Shown here in pieces: positions 36,301-47,265 of a DNA stretch of 64,000 nucleotides; position 1 is the stretch's first letter; every line of letters starts with the position of its first letter. Under the pieces are notes generated by a model. It ran no database searches. It saw only the letters and a list, made by a program, of their open reading frames with translations, and was not told where the DNA came from. The position numbers and the translations under genes were made by a program. Where the stretch lies: assembly GCA_030248065.1 (NCBI GenBank), contig JASAMV010003795.1, forward strand, positions 62,001 through 126,000. Reading direction: 5' to 3'. The stretch comes from Rhynchonema sp. JSB1_4. Its lineage: Eukaryota; Nematoda; Chromadorea; Monhysterida; Xyalidae.

Positions 36301-37210
36301 TCATTTCAGTTCGGATTTCTTTTTGTCATCGTTCTGGGCATCGTCTGTCGGCTTATTCTCATCCCTGGCACGACGTCTGCGTTGACGCCGTGTTCCTCCG
36401 CGAATCACCTGTATGAAATATCAGCTTCTTAAGCGTACGGAAACTGAACTCAGCTTCAACCAGAATGGATTTCATGGTAAGAACAACCATGCATGTATGT
36501 ACGTATATGCATGCACGTTAAAATGTTGATAACCTGTCCCCTGCTTAGGAGATACATGCCAAGTGCGACGTACACGACGAGGCCGACGAAAAAGACGGCC
36601 ACTCCGGCAACGACCGCCGGCACCATCGCGCTCTTGCACTCGTCGTCCGTTTCAAGCCATTTCTGCAAAAGTCAATTATTATTGATTTTAAGCCCAAGAG
36701 AGAAGGTAGGATCGCTAACGGGCGCCTTCAAGTTGCATCTATTCTCCCGGCAACAGCAGAAGTATCGATTGACTCCGTCATGGAAGCAGTTGTAACCATC
36801 GTTGTTGTCATCGTTCGGCGCACAATGTTGATGCTGAAAAAACTTACTTTCTTTCATTCCTCAATGATACATTAGTCTTTAGTAGACATCTAGACCAAGA
36901 AATTTTCTAAAGTGTGCTCACGCAAGCTCCAGAGTTGTCGAATTGAAGTTTTGATCTGTATGCAACGTAGCAGCAGTTCTCCTCCGATTGTTCGCTGTAA
37001 ATCAGAATCTATGCTTGCTTGCAAATGTCAGGAACTTCAATTGCCAAAATCAAAACTATAAATGTGATTGACCAACAGTGCTTGTTTCGTATCTACTTCG
37101 ACAGTTTCAGGATCCCATTTGACGCACTCAATGGCGGCGGCCACGTCACTGACGTCAACAGCCAGCAGCACGGCAAAGATTGGGTAAAGCATTTGGATGG
37201 GAGGCATCAT
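36301..37210 (-). CDS. TFL8: type B three-finger-like membrane protein
   Basis: Exons: 37210-37077, 36994-36922, 36833-36720, 36662-36534 and 36408-36301; phases close, giving 185 residues. A signal peptide (MMPPIQMLYPIFAVLLAV) is followed by CVKWDPETVEV, NCCYVAYRSK, NSGAC, HCAPNDDNNDGYNC and CCCRENRCNLKAP. The helix MVPAVVAGVAVFFVGLVVYV ends in LLSRGQ. The tail begins with a polyarginine stretch (VIRGGTRRQRRRRARDE) and becomes acidic then lysine-rich. The two start ATGs are adjacent. Usual type B length. Confidence 0.88.
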
Positions 37211-37815
37211 GCTCTCAATCTGATGGTGGTGGAAATCGGAAGAATTTTTTGCGGTAAAATATCCCAAATGACTTTGGTTACCAGTGCTGCTGAGTTATCG
37301 GCACGTGGATAAATCGATAGTTTTTTCGAATCCAAACTTGTTTAAGTTAAAGACCATGCCACAGAGGATGCCACGTTCCAGTCAGTATTTTATTTCGTTG
37401 TCATTCCATATTTCAGGTCTGCGATCACCAAATGTGTCAGGAATCAATTCATAGTGGTTTTTCAGCATATTCACCATGCTACTTGCGCAAGTTAAGCTCA
37501 AATGTTTAGGAACGTGATTCACAGCCAGATTAAAAAACAAGAAAATGTTGTTCTCAAAAGAATGGTCACTCTGGCGTTACCTGTGGATTTTAATTGAGAG
37601 GTTGTAATGGTCTGCTCCAAAATATGTAGCAATTGGTAATCAAAGTGATCATCATAAATTGAAAGCTTTCAATCGGTTTTTTGGAGCTCAGCTTCTATCG
37701 AAAACATTGCACAGAGCAGAATAATTTTTGTTAGATTTGCTAAAGAAACGAGATCATCATTTTCAGAAAATATTTGATAGTTTTGAAAAGTCACTTGTGA
37801 AAGAAGCAGTTTGAA
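37211..37815. other. Spacer between TFL8 and TFL9
   Basis: About 600 bp, AT-rich, no supported feature. Confidence 0.45.
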
Positions 37816-39035
37816 TCATCTGCGATAGTCTGATCGGCTCTGCTGCGTTGACGGATTGAGAGATAGCGAATCGGCCGGACGTCCGCGTCCTGGCCGGCTC
37901 CCGTATGTTGACGCCCCGTAGGCGCCTTTGCCCTGCAGAAATTGCTTAATTCTTATCCGTTGTCGAGAGCTACAGAATGACGGAATGCGGGGGATCGGAC
38001 ACCCACTCATTTCTGCCCCTAATTGAATGCACTCCACAAATTAGCCCATGACGCAAACATACGCGATGTTGTCGTGACTTGAGGAAGATCCAAATGCAGA
38101 GGTACATGGGGACCGTCACAATCAAGGTGACCACGACCGCGCCGATACACTCCAACACAACGCTTGCGCATTCCACGTCCGGTTTGGAAAATTTCTGGAA
38201 AAAATTTGTGAGATGCATTGCGGTATATTTGACAAGATTACCATTTAGTTGAAATTAGAATTGTTCGTAAAATGTCCCAAACGCCAAGAAATCACGAGAC
38301 CAGGACCTAACCGATGTCGGGCTAACGATTTGCGGCCAGTTACAAACAGTTATGAATTTTTACCGGCATTTTGTCGTTGCAGAATTCCTTGCGACAACAG
38401 CAGAACACCCGGCCAGTGTCCTCGTCTTTGGCACAGTTGTAGCCATCGCTGTTGTCGTCGTTCTCCGGGCACCATTGTTCCTGCAAGCATTATTTTGGCT
38501 TTTTATGAATGAAATAATATTAATCGTATTTTCTGTTAGTTTGGCCCCTCTGTCAAGTCATAACCCTGGTTTTTCGACGACTATCAATTATCTTTTCTTT
38601 TTACTTTTATTTGAATTCTTGTACTTCCAGTAAAGTGCCAGGTAAATGCCAGGTAAACGCAAACGCCCAAAAGGTTTTTCCTTACTACTGTCGATTATCA
38701 TTTGCTCTGCCTCTAACTGGGAAATAAGTCGAGACAAATAAAGTGGATGCGCACTCACGCACGCCGAGGCGGAAATTTCTCCTCTAGGCTCCTTTTGCAC
38801 GCCACAACACTCTGCGATAGAGGTACTGAAATTGAAAGTGCGGTCGCTTGGCTCGAAAAGGAAATGCAAGCGAAAAAATGTACCGAAACCAAATTGCTAA
38901 CTCGATCAGACGGTTTTCCGCATCATAGAACGTTTGCCAACTGTAGCATTTGTTAGCGCCGACGCAGTGAAATATCAACAGCATAGCAAATGCTGATTTC
39001 GGGTTGATGTTGCGTGACGGCATGAGGGTTGACAA
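37816..39035 (-). CDS. TFL9: type B three-finger-like membrane protein
   Basis: Exons: 39035-38902 (a second Met at 39023 is possible), 38825-38759, 38480-38364, 38194-38063 and 37932-37816; phases close, giving 188 residues. The signal region MPSRNINPKSAFAMLLIFHC leads to CYSWQTFYDAENR, ECCGVQKE, SASAC (GG of the family motif is lost), WCPENDDNSDGYNC and CCCRKEFCNDKMP. The helix is ECIGAVVVTLIVTVPMYLCI, with KSRQHR after it. The tail is Gly/Ser/Arg-rich (YGASTYGSRPGRGRPADS). The ECCG in place of ECCY is unusual within the array. Confidence 0.85.
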
Positions 39036-39746
39036 CGTTTAGGGTTAGGATGCGACTTGTTGTTGTGATTTTCAACTGTGCAAAGTATTTTGGAATGAAG
39101 GCGATAAAAAAATACTCTTGAATTTATTTCCGATTTCTTTTACTGGGTTGGCAAACAAGACTACTGTAGCATTACGTGTCAATCTTGAACAAAAAGTACA
39201 CAATCTGGAATGTAACGTCATCAAAATATTGCGGTTCAATGGAAAATGACCAGATGCCGCATGAATATCATGACTTGCGGCCTAATTTGTTGCATGCATA
39301 TACTTGGACCGCGCTATTCTGAAAATGATAGAGGCAACCTGAAATACAGCATCTTCCAAGTGGATGAACATCAGTTTTATTGTTTTTCGCCAATTGTTAC
39401 TTTGTATACTCATTCAAAGCTAGATCCATCGCTCAAAGACAGATCAAGAAAAGGTGTTATCATCAGTCATGGCGGTCATTTAGATTAAAGAAACCTCTGA
39501 ATCATTTTACGTTTTTAGGGGATGGTTATGTTTAACTTTTGCTTTGTAGGTTTACGCTTTGCAAAGCTGATGCATCGATTTTCAAATCATTTGACTGGGG
39601 TGCTTGTCTGACATAAACAAATTGTTCAACAAAAGTGTGCAAACTATTTCATTTTGTCTATTGCAGAGAACACTTTGTTGGGAACCTTAATCAACGCTTA
39701 CTCGTGTATTTTTTGTTGATTCAGATTTATATGCTTTTATCGGTCT
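39036..39746. other. Spacer between TFL9 and TFL10
   Basis: About 710 bp, AT-rich. A short open frame at 39246-39488 on the + strand is unsupported. Nothing else seen. Confidence 0.45.
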
Positions 39747-41142
39747 TTATTTTCTGTTCGTTTTCGTTTTATTGTCGGATTGCCTGTCAGGTTTTTTCGT
39801 TGCCACAACAACGTTGCCTTTTTGTTGGTTTTTCATACCAATTTGAGTCATTATGAGCCACAACGCAGCGTAGAGCACGCACGCAATCAAAAAAGTGACT
39901 GCGGCCGTCAGCAAAATTGGTACCAACAGACTGCTGCATTCCTCGTCAAGTACCCAGGCCTGTAAATAATTGTTTTAACAATGATGGATTGATGAATAAT
40001 CTGTTGATTGATAAAGCAAATGATCAATAAGTAGCTGTGACCAACGGGTTGCATCTTGTTGCATCTTTCATCTGTGCAGCAGCACCACCACGTTTTCTGT
40101 TCACCAGGTACGCAAGTGTATCCATCCTCGTTTGAGTCGAACTGGAAGCAGCTATTCTCCTGAAATTATATTTGAGGTATTCGATAAGCATTATTCCACA
40201 TAAAGCAGATTAAAGGGGGCCTTTCGCATTTCAAACCCCTTCAAGCCTCGCATGTGTCCAGACAGTGGTCAAGGCGTCATAAAAATCAACACACTGGAGG
40301 TCTAACGTTCAGCATACGGCCAGAGGATGCCCTTCAAGAGGAACATCCGGGAACAAAATCAAATTAGACTCGCCCAATTTCTATCTCGCCTGATGACAAG
40401 GGCGGTCAATGCGCAGAATGTTTCGCATTATATTTGCCCCTGCCTCACTATCGAATTTCGCTTTTCTTTTTATTTCGAATTGCAATGAATTGTTCATGCT
40501 TGGCTGCTAAATGTTTCAAGGTCTGCTTGCGACGCTGGAACAATTCGTTAAAATTCGAAGTAAAAGAAAAGCGAAATTCCATAGTTAGCGGTGTTGCAAG
40601 TTTCATGCGAAACATTCATTCGCCTTGACACCCTTTTGATCAAGCAGTTTGAATGAATGCGCAGGTATAAATTGGGTTGGTCAGCGGCACACTATGTTCC
40701 CGGATGTTCCTCTTGAAGTGCATCTCCTGGTCGCATGCTGCAAATTGGGTTCTTGGTGGGTGAGAGTTTAATAGCGACCTGAACACTATCCAAATGCGCA
40801 CAAAGTTTGAAAGTGGTTTGAAATGCGAAAGGCCCCCTTTAAACTTACACATCCACCTCCACCCACAATCCGTCCGTCTTCGCCCTGTTGCTTGGCAATG
40901 TAGCAGCAGCCCTTACCATCAGTCTCATCATCAGTGTCTGTGATTCTGAAAATCAATCAGTCAGCTTTTAAACCATCAACGAAATAAAATTAAAAATTAA
41001 AGAATGGTTTAAGGTTCTCCAACCTTTCATGTCCGTCGTCCCCATCCTCCCATTCGTAACAGCTGATCTTTGTCTCGCTCCACACGCCCAAAGGCATCAA
41101 CACCAACACCAACAACAAAGTTGGCGCCAGCAGTGGAGTCAT
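39747..41142 (-). CDS. TFL10: type B three-finger-like membrane protein with transposon in intron 2
   Basis: Exons: 41142-41024, 40945-40849, 40159-40046 and 39959-39747; phases close, giving 180 residues. The signal peptide MTPLLAPTLLLVLVLMPLG is followed by CYEWEDGDD, GCCYIAKQQGEDG, GGGGC, CFQFDSNEDGYTC and CCCTDERCNKMQP. The helix LLVPILLTAAVTFLIACVLY is followed directly by a basic tail (MKNQQKGNVVVATKKPDRQS) in the same exon, whereas sister genes splice in a separate tail exon. Intron 2 contains a 633-bp TTAA-ended palindrome whose edge touches the splice donor. AATAAA overlaps the stop codon. Confidence 0.88.
40210..40842. mobile_element. 633-bp palindromic element with TTAA ends (piggyBac-like MITE)
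   Basis: The ends read TTAAAGGGGGCCTTTCGCAT and its reverse complement, and the arms can be followed inward almost to the centre, for example AGAGGAACATCCGGGAAC at 40339 against GTTCCCGGATGTTCCTCT at 40695, and GAATTTCGCTTTTCTTTT at 40453 against its complement near 40560. Both ends lie on TTAA. There is no open frame for a transposase. The target lies in intron 2 of TFL10, immediately after the GTAAGT donor. Confidence 0.87.
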
Positions 41143-41534
41143 TTGTTGGTGTTTTACGATGATGGACTGTCGAGGTTTGAGTAGTGCATTTTGCCAAGCT
41201 GAATAGTTGTGAAAAAATGGTCAAAAATTGATGGATTATAAATTGGAGATGGAAAATGAAAGAAGCGTTCCGTTGAGAATCAAGTAAGGAATTTATTTCC
41301 TATTTATATTTAGGTTGTTCATTAATTGAGTATCTTTCTGTGTTATAGGGCAAAATTACATTTCATTTGTAGTTTAAATAGGCAATCAGCAATCAAGTTC
41401 ACGTAGTCACGGAGATTTACGGTCAGTGTACTGTCATGACCAATTTTCTCGAAATCAGTACCTAAGAAGTTATCATGTTATGTACCGCAGGTGCCCCAAC
41501 CAAATATCACAAGTTTGGCAGTAAATTTTTCGCA

Positions 41535-42541
41535 TTAACGTCGATGGAAGCTAGATTTAGATTTGAAAGTCGATCTTGACCTTTCGGATTTCTAAAAAAA
41601 TAAGCAGAAGTTTAACCTTTTTTAATCCCCAAAGAAAAGATTCATTGTATGGAGTAGGTACTAACTTCCTCTCGCTTTTTGATGATGATCCAGACGACAG
41701 CATAAAGGATGAATGCGAGCAGCATGCTGACACTGGCCGTGATCAGAATTTCGTTGATATGGTCCGTGCATGGTTCATCTAGTTGGAAATTCTGCAGTGT
41801 TTAAATTAAGAGAAGCACTTTTTAAGTTTTCATTAGCTGGAATTGTGAATTGCGACCGGTTTTGCCATGTTGCACTTGTCTCCGTTGCAGCAACACCAGA
41901 CGTTGCCCTCTTGGCTACTCTGACAGTTGAACCCATCGTTGTTATCGTCATTGTCTGGGCACCAACTCGGCTGCAATTAATATGATCGTTAACCACTTTT
42001 GTCGTGATTTTAATCATGAAAAATTATTTTAAAACACCGCATATAAAAATTTAAAAAGTGAGACCAAACTGATTGGCATGCTCCACCAGTCACGTGATCT
42101 TCGTCCTTTTCATGGTGTATATAGCAGCATTCGACGTCTTCATTTGTCTCCTCATATGGATCGTCCCTAAAACATCAAATGATAATAATCGTCTGCTGGT
42201 TGCATGATAAACTCCCTAAAATATCGCTGTGAAGGAAGCTTGTTCGCCGAGCCGCCGTTTGTATTGCCACCTGATATTATGTGTACTATGATGTTACGCA
42301 TAACATCAGGTGGCAAAAACATTCATGTCAAAGTTCATATTCAATAGAATGCAACCTCTGGAATGATCCAACTTATTATAACGATGTTCATGAATTATGT
42401 TCACACGTCAGCTCTTGTCACGAAATCACCTAACCCTTTGTCCATAACTCCATCATTCCATTTGTAGCATTTAATTGTCTCTGATCGTCCACGTTGCAGC
42501 AGCAGACTCAAAACGATCACAAGTATTCGGAATGGAGTCAT
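41535..42541 (-). CDS. TFL11: type B three-finger-like membrane protein
   Basis: Exons: 42541-42435, 42166-42070, 41970-41857, 41791-41666 and 41591-41535; phases close, giving 166 residues, the shortest in the array. The signal peptide MTPFRILVIVLSLLLQRGRS is followed by CYKWNDG, ECCYIHHEK, TGGAC (with QS added because the donor sits 6 nt later than in its sisters), WCPDNDDNDGFNC and CCCNGDKCNMAKP. The helix EILITASVSMLLAFILYAVW leads to IIIKKREE and a Ser/Arg tail KSERSRSTFKSKSSFHRR. It pairs with TFL12 in the CCCNGDxCN form and in the CCTCCACATG start context. Confidence 0.88.
42264..42318. repeat. Short hairpin-forming inverted repeat
   Basis: TTGCCACCTGATATTATG is mirrored by CATAACATCAGGTGGCAA with one bulged base and a loop of about 16 nt, in the first intron of TFL11. 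It is small enough to be a microRNA-like hairpin or a minimal foldback element. Confidence 0.65.
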
Positions 42542-43201
42542 GTGGAGGTTGGCCTATGTTCCAAATTTTTGTGGATTCGGTCAAGTGGTTGATCAGCCAG
42601 TGAAAATGAATTAAGAACTCAAAAACAGAAACCTCATGTCATGACACTGGGGTAAACGTTAACCATGAACGTCAGAATTAAACTCTTGTTTGTCTTTTTG
42701 GAGCGTTCTTTGGGTTTCCTGCAAGGTGCCACAGCTTTAGATTAAGGCTAAGCACAAGCCAGAAACTCGGCCCATTGCGGTCGCCGATCCTGGTATTCAA
42801 AAAAAGGGTGAGGAACAAACGACAACTTCTAACCAGAACTTTATTCGTTTCACTTGGCAGCTTTTTAGAAATCAGTCATATTCGAGTGTTTCTAGTCATT
42901 ACATCACCTAGTATTATTGGCTCGTATATGCAGCAGTGGTAATTTCTTGCATTGGTGTCAGAAAACATGTCAAGTTTCTTTTAATATCAGGACTTTTTAG
43001 GGATCGATTGAAAATGTTGGGTTTTGGTCATTGTTGCGTTTGGTCAGAAATTTATGTTTTTTTTGTTGATTTTAGGACATCGAGACAAGGCTTTTGTGAA
43101 TGTTACGCAGTTCTTAGACGAGAGCCCAGTAAAGCCATGTTCCGACAATGTTGTACCTATAAAATTTAGTCAGATCACTTTTTAATGGTGCGTTCGGTCA
43201 T
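42542..43201. other. Spacer between TFL11 and TFL12
   Basis: About 660 bp with no supported feature; a 77-codon open frame on the + strand at 42936-43169 has no family motif. Confidence 0.45.
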
Positions 43202-43974
43202 TTATCGGTACACACTGAAGTATTCGGACGCGTTTTGTGGTTTCTTCTTGGCTATTATCTGACGCAAAGATAATAGGAATAAGACTTGACACATTTTTCA
43301 ATAAAAAATGAGTTAATCGTCTACCTTCTCGCGTTTGGCGATCGCAAACCAAATCCCTGCGTAAATGGCCCCGACTAACAGCGCCGATAGCACGGCCGTG
43401 ATCACAATCTCGAATATGTGACCTCTGCATTCCGAGTCTTCTTCGTTGTCCTGCAAGTTAGATCAGCATCTGTAAATTAAAATGAGCATTCCACGAAAAT
43501 CTAAAACAAAAGTTTCTAACAGCCAGAGCGGCGTTGCAATTGTCTCCGTTGCAACAACACCAGATATCGCCATTGGTCAGATGTTGGCAGTTGTATGAAT
43601 CGCCGGTGTCGTCGTTCGACGGGCAAAAACGGTTATGCTGAAAAAAAACATTTAAAAAACGGTGTCACTAATATGTTACAGGAAGCCAGACTTACGCACG
43701 CGCCGCCGTCTATTTCGCCCGTTTCTTTGGTTGTCTGCATGTAACAGCAACCCATCTCGCCTTGGTCTGGTGAGCCGTCTTCTTCTCTGAAAAAATTAAG
43801 GACAAACTTTTGTTCTGAATTTAAAAAATATTAAATAGAATAAAAATGAAGTGATACTAACTTGATACCATGCTCCCAAATATGGCACTTTGTCTTTATG
43901 AGTTTGTCTTCATCGGTTCGCACACATGGCAGCAGCACTGCAAACACAACCGGAAGCAGTTGGATTGGAGACAT
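43202..43974 (-). CDS. TFL12: type B three-finger-like membrane protein
   Basis: Exons: 43974-43862, 43786-43696, 43637-43521, 43450-43325 and 43258-43202; phases close, giving 167 residues. The signal peptide MSPIQLLPVVFAVLLPCVRT is followed by CHIWEHG, GCCYMQTTKE, DGGAC, FCPSNDDTGDSYNC and CCCNGDNCNAALA. The helix is IFEIVITAVLSALLVGAIYA, followed by AKREK and a short tail ending ASEYFSVYR, with two tyrosines; this tail is unlike the basic tails of most sisters. Exons 4 and 5 are the same length as in TFL11 (126 and 57 nt), supporting common origin. Confidence 0.88.
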
Positions 43975-44433
43975 GTGGAGGATGGGTGATGTTTTAATGT
44001 TGGAACGCTAGTCGGTTTAGTGAAATTAGATGTCCGTGCAAAAAAAGATGAAATGAATGTTGTTTGAAAAACCCTTTATGAAGAACGAAATTTAGATCTA
44101 ACTTCCATTTGCTTTTATTTTAACCAGTGAAGTTTGCAATTCGAAAACAACCAAAGTCTACTTTCGAATGGATTCGAGTGCACTGAAAACATAGAAACCA
44201 CACAATATTACACAATAAACATACATTTTAAAATCTGTTGCATCAGGGTAGTACCTTTTGGTCTGCCAATGAGAGAACAGAAATCGCAAAAAGCAACCAT
44301 ATCCATCCGAGTAAGTGCATAGAAAATATGAGTGAGCTTATCTCAGACCAAAGTTAGAAATAAAATTTGCCAATTTCAGAATACAGTGGTTTTTTCTCTG
44401 CTACATGTTTTTCAATTTTATATGTGGTGCATC
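43975..44433. other. Spacer between TFL12 and TFL13
   Basis: About 460 bp, AT-rich, no supported feature. It marks the boundary between the type B block and the right-hand type A block. Confidence 0.45.
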
Positions 44434-45531
44434 TCATGGTGATTGTTCTTCCTCATTCTCTGTTGGTTCCGGTCTTCGTTTCTTGGGAGGTTGCAGGTCC
44501 TGAACGAGACAGTTTTATGTCGCGTTATCATTTCTTTAATCTGTAAGCCCAAACTCGAACTCACAACGGGCGGCAGGTCGAGCTCGTCTGTGATAGTCTT
44601 TCGCCACAAGCAGCAGTACCAAAACATGTAGAACACGTACGACACGAGCATCATCAGTGACACGGCACAGATGAGCACCGGCAACCACCAAACTGTGCAC
44701 AGTTGGGGCAGAGCCATGTACGAACTCATGTACGGCTGTGTCAATAGATTGATTGGCACATTGATCAATCGAACGATTAATTGCGAACCTCACCGGTCGT
44801 TTGCTGTTGCATTTGTCCCCAACACAGCAGCAGTAGTGAACCAGTGGCGAAAACGCCGGTCCCAGCGTCACAGGCTTGATTTGCAGTTTCTCCACCGAAC
44901 AGTGGTACACACCGTGAGCTGTAGGATGTTTGAGCGGGGGACAGGTGTCGTACTTGGCGCCCACCAATGGTGTGTCTTCCTGAATAACGAATCTTAAATG
45001 AAACCTAATTTACATGCGCTCCAATCCGTTCACTTACGCATCTTCCGCCCATTTTGAGATCGCTGCGCTTTGGGTCGTCCTTCAAGATGCCCTCCCACCA
45101 GACCGCACTGCTGTTTGGCTCTGGCAGCGTGTACTGGACGCCCTTGTGCGACCTGGGACCTGTAAATAATTTAGTTCTGTTTTATTTTCTCTATTGACTT
45201 CAAGTGCACCCTTGTACATACCTGCATATTCCGTATCGTCCCCCTTTGTCTTGAATTTCCACACAAAACAACACTCATCCGCTCCTTGGTCAATACTGTT
45301 GGTTTGATCGCCTTGGCTGAAAAAATAGGTCGGTCAGTTTTGTGCAAGTATCGAAATCAGAAATTATCGAAAGCCATTTAACCTTGCTTTGTACGTCTGC
45401 ATGCCGCGCAGTATCGGTTCGTTTGCATATCCGACATCGCGACGCAACTGCCAATCGTAGCAAACGGCCTCGTATTCTGGCAACAAGAGCAGTACCAGCA
45501 GCACAATTTCAGCTTGCAATGGATAGCACAT
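44434..45531 (-). CDS. TFL13: type A three-finger-like membrane protein
   Basis: Exons: 45531-45383, 45316-45222, 45159-45038, 44979-44794, 44735-44568 and 44499-44434; phases close, giving 261 residues. The signal peptide MCYPLQAEIVLLVLLLLPEY is followed by CYDWQLRRD, ECCFVWKFKTKGD, WWEGILKDDPK, MGGRC, CPPLKHPTAHGVYHC and CCCVGDKCNSKRP. The membrane exon begins CTVWWLPVLICAVSLMMLVS and continues FWYCCLWRK. The tail is short and acidic at the end (PEPTENEEEQSP). An extra phase-1 intron splits the family's exon 2 between the CC pair and the W..IL block, as one also does in TFL15. Confidence 0.88.
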
Positions 45532-46297
45532 GATGAATAGCTGTGTTGGGAATTTCTGGTGAAAGAAACCTTTTAACAGTACAATTTGCAGAAAATAATA
45601 AGTCGCAGAAAGAAAAACGTTGGTGACATGGCAAGCTACCGTAATCTGTGATGCGGATAAAATTACATAATATGCAGATGAACACGTTGGTAATTTTTTC
45701 AAAGTTGAATTTTAGTCCGTTGGTGGCCGGGCGATTGGACAAGACCCGTTTTTTGAGCAAGACCACGTTGAGCAAGAAAAACAGCAGAGCCAAGAGCAAA
45801 GTTCTTATGGTGCTCCAATGACTTAGGCTGCTTTTGTTGTTAGGCTTAGGTACACTTACGCTCAGTTTTGCGGGTAGGCTTAGGGTTATGCTTAGGTAGG
45901 CCTATTGGTTTTTAAGTTCTGCTCTTTTCGACCCTGCCTTATTCTTGCTCAAAGTGGATTTGCTCAAACCGGCTTTGCTCACATGCCGTGCGGTAGTGCG
46001 TTAGAGTAAAGGTCCCACGCTACTCCAGCCCTCATTTCAAGTTTTAATGCATTCGTTGTTGATCACATATTTCATTGAATTAAGTTTGTAATCCCAACCT
46101 TACTCGTAACCTATTTATTATTACATTACTTTTATCCGAGTCACCAATTAACCTCCACTGACTAAGCCCTTCGAAATTCACGTAATTGTAAAGTTATTGT
46201 TTGATGATCTAATACATAATTACTTGCAACTACGTGGAACAAAATAAATTTAATTGTCATCAAATTTTCATTTCCAGACTTCCATATTCTTTCCTCT
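45532..46297. other. Spacer between TFL13 and TFL14 with degenerate TTAGG-type repeat
   Basis: About 770 bp with no exon. At 45824-45905 a run of degenerate hexamers (TTAGGCTTAGG, GTAGGCTTAGG, GCTTAGGTAGGCC) resembles eroded TTAGGC telomeric repeat. Confidence 0.6.
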
Positions 46298-47265
46298 TTA
46301 TTTTGCCGATGATTTGCTGGCAGCCGCCTTCGGCGACTTGTCTTTGTCTTTCGGTTTGTCTTTCTTTCCCTCTTTCGATTTGTCCTTCGACTTTGACTTT
46401 TTCTCTTTCGATTTCTGCAAGTGATTCTTGTCGTTCAATTAATTGATGTTATTTTCAAAAACAATTCTGTGAAAGTGAATTTCTAAGATCAGATTTTAAC
46501 CGATTCGGATGCGGCGATCGACGACCCGCTGCTTTTGACCGCAACAGCACCCTCCCCCTCCCTTTCTGGCACATCGATGTCCTTGAAGATGACGAAATAC
46601 CAACAGGCAAAGTAGAGATAGGACGTGCACAGAATGGTGGCAACCGTCGCGACCAGATACGGCGACCACCAAGCAGCACACACGTCGGGCAGAACGCCGT
46701 ACGCGTTGGCGTAGTTCTAAACATTGATGGGGAGTGGAACATAAAATAATATTAAGAAAAATATAAAACTGTCTAAACCGGTCGTTTTTGATTGCATTCA
46801 TTGCCCTTGCAGCAACAATAGACCACTTTTATGCCGTCAACCTCTTTCTCTGAACAATGATAGGGCTTGTGCTTTGGGTGTTTGGGATCCGGGCATGTCT
46901 CCTCCTTGAATGGACCCGATGACTGGAACAAAGTGATTGATTCCTTATTTTATTGATTGATTGCTCGCTTGCACTCACACAATCTCCACCCATTTTTTGC
47001 GCAGCACCCTGCGGCGCGCCTTTCCACTTGAACACGTAGCAGCATTTTCCGTCACCGCTGAAAAATTATCAGATTGTCGCCTTGAAATTGACTTAATTAC
47101 CAAAGAAGTTATATTCCCATAATTTACTCACCCAGTTGGCACTTTTGCTGGTATGCCTTCAGTCGCTTTTTCCATGTTCGCTTTTTCCCATTCGTAGCAC
47201 CCAGCGTCACATTGTTGTGTCGCCAGCGCTAGCACAATCGCTAATACGGGGCTGATGCGGTACAT
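46298..47265 (-). CDS. TFL14: type A three-finger-like membrane protein with lysine-rich tail
   Basis: Exons: 47265-47132, 47057-46979, 46922-46779, 46716-46501 and 46414-46298; phases close, giving 229 residues. The signal peptide MYRISPVLAIVLALATQQ is followed by CYEWEKANM, KCCYVFKWKG, MGGDC, CPDPKHPKHKPYHC and CCCKGNECNQKRP. The membrane exon begins CAAWWSPYLVATVATILCTS and continues WYFVIFKDIDVPEREGEGA. The last exon is almost pure lysine, serine and aspartate (KSKEKKSKSKDKSKEGKKDK). The extracellular W..IL loop of the other type A genes is missing. AATAAA overlaps the stop codon. Confidence 0.9.
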
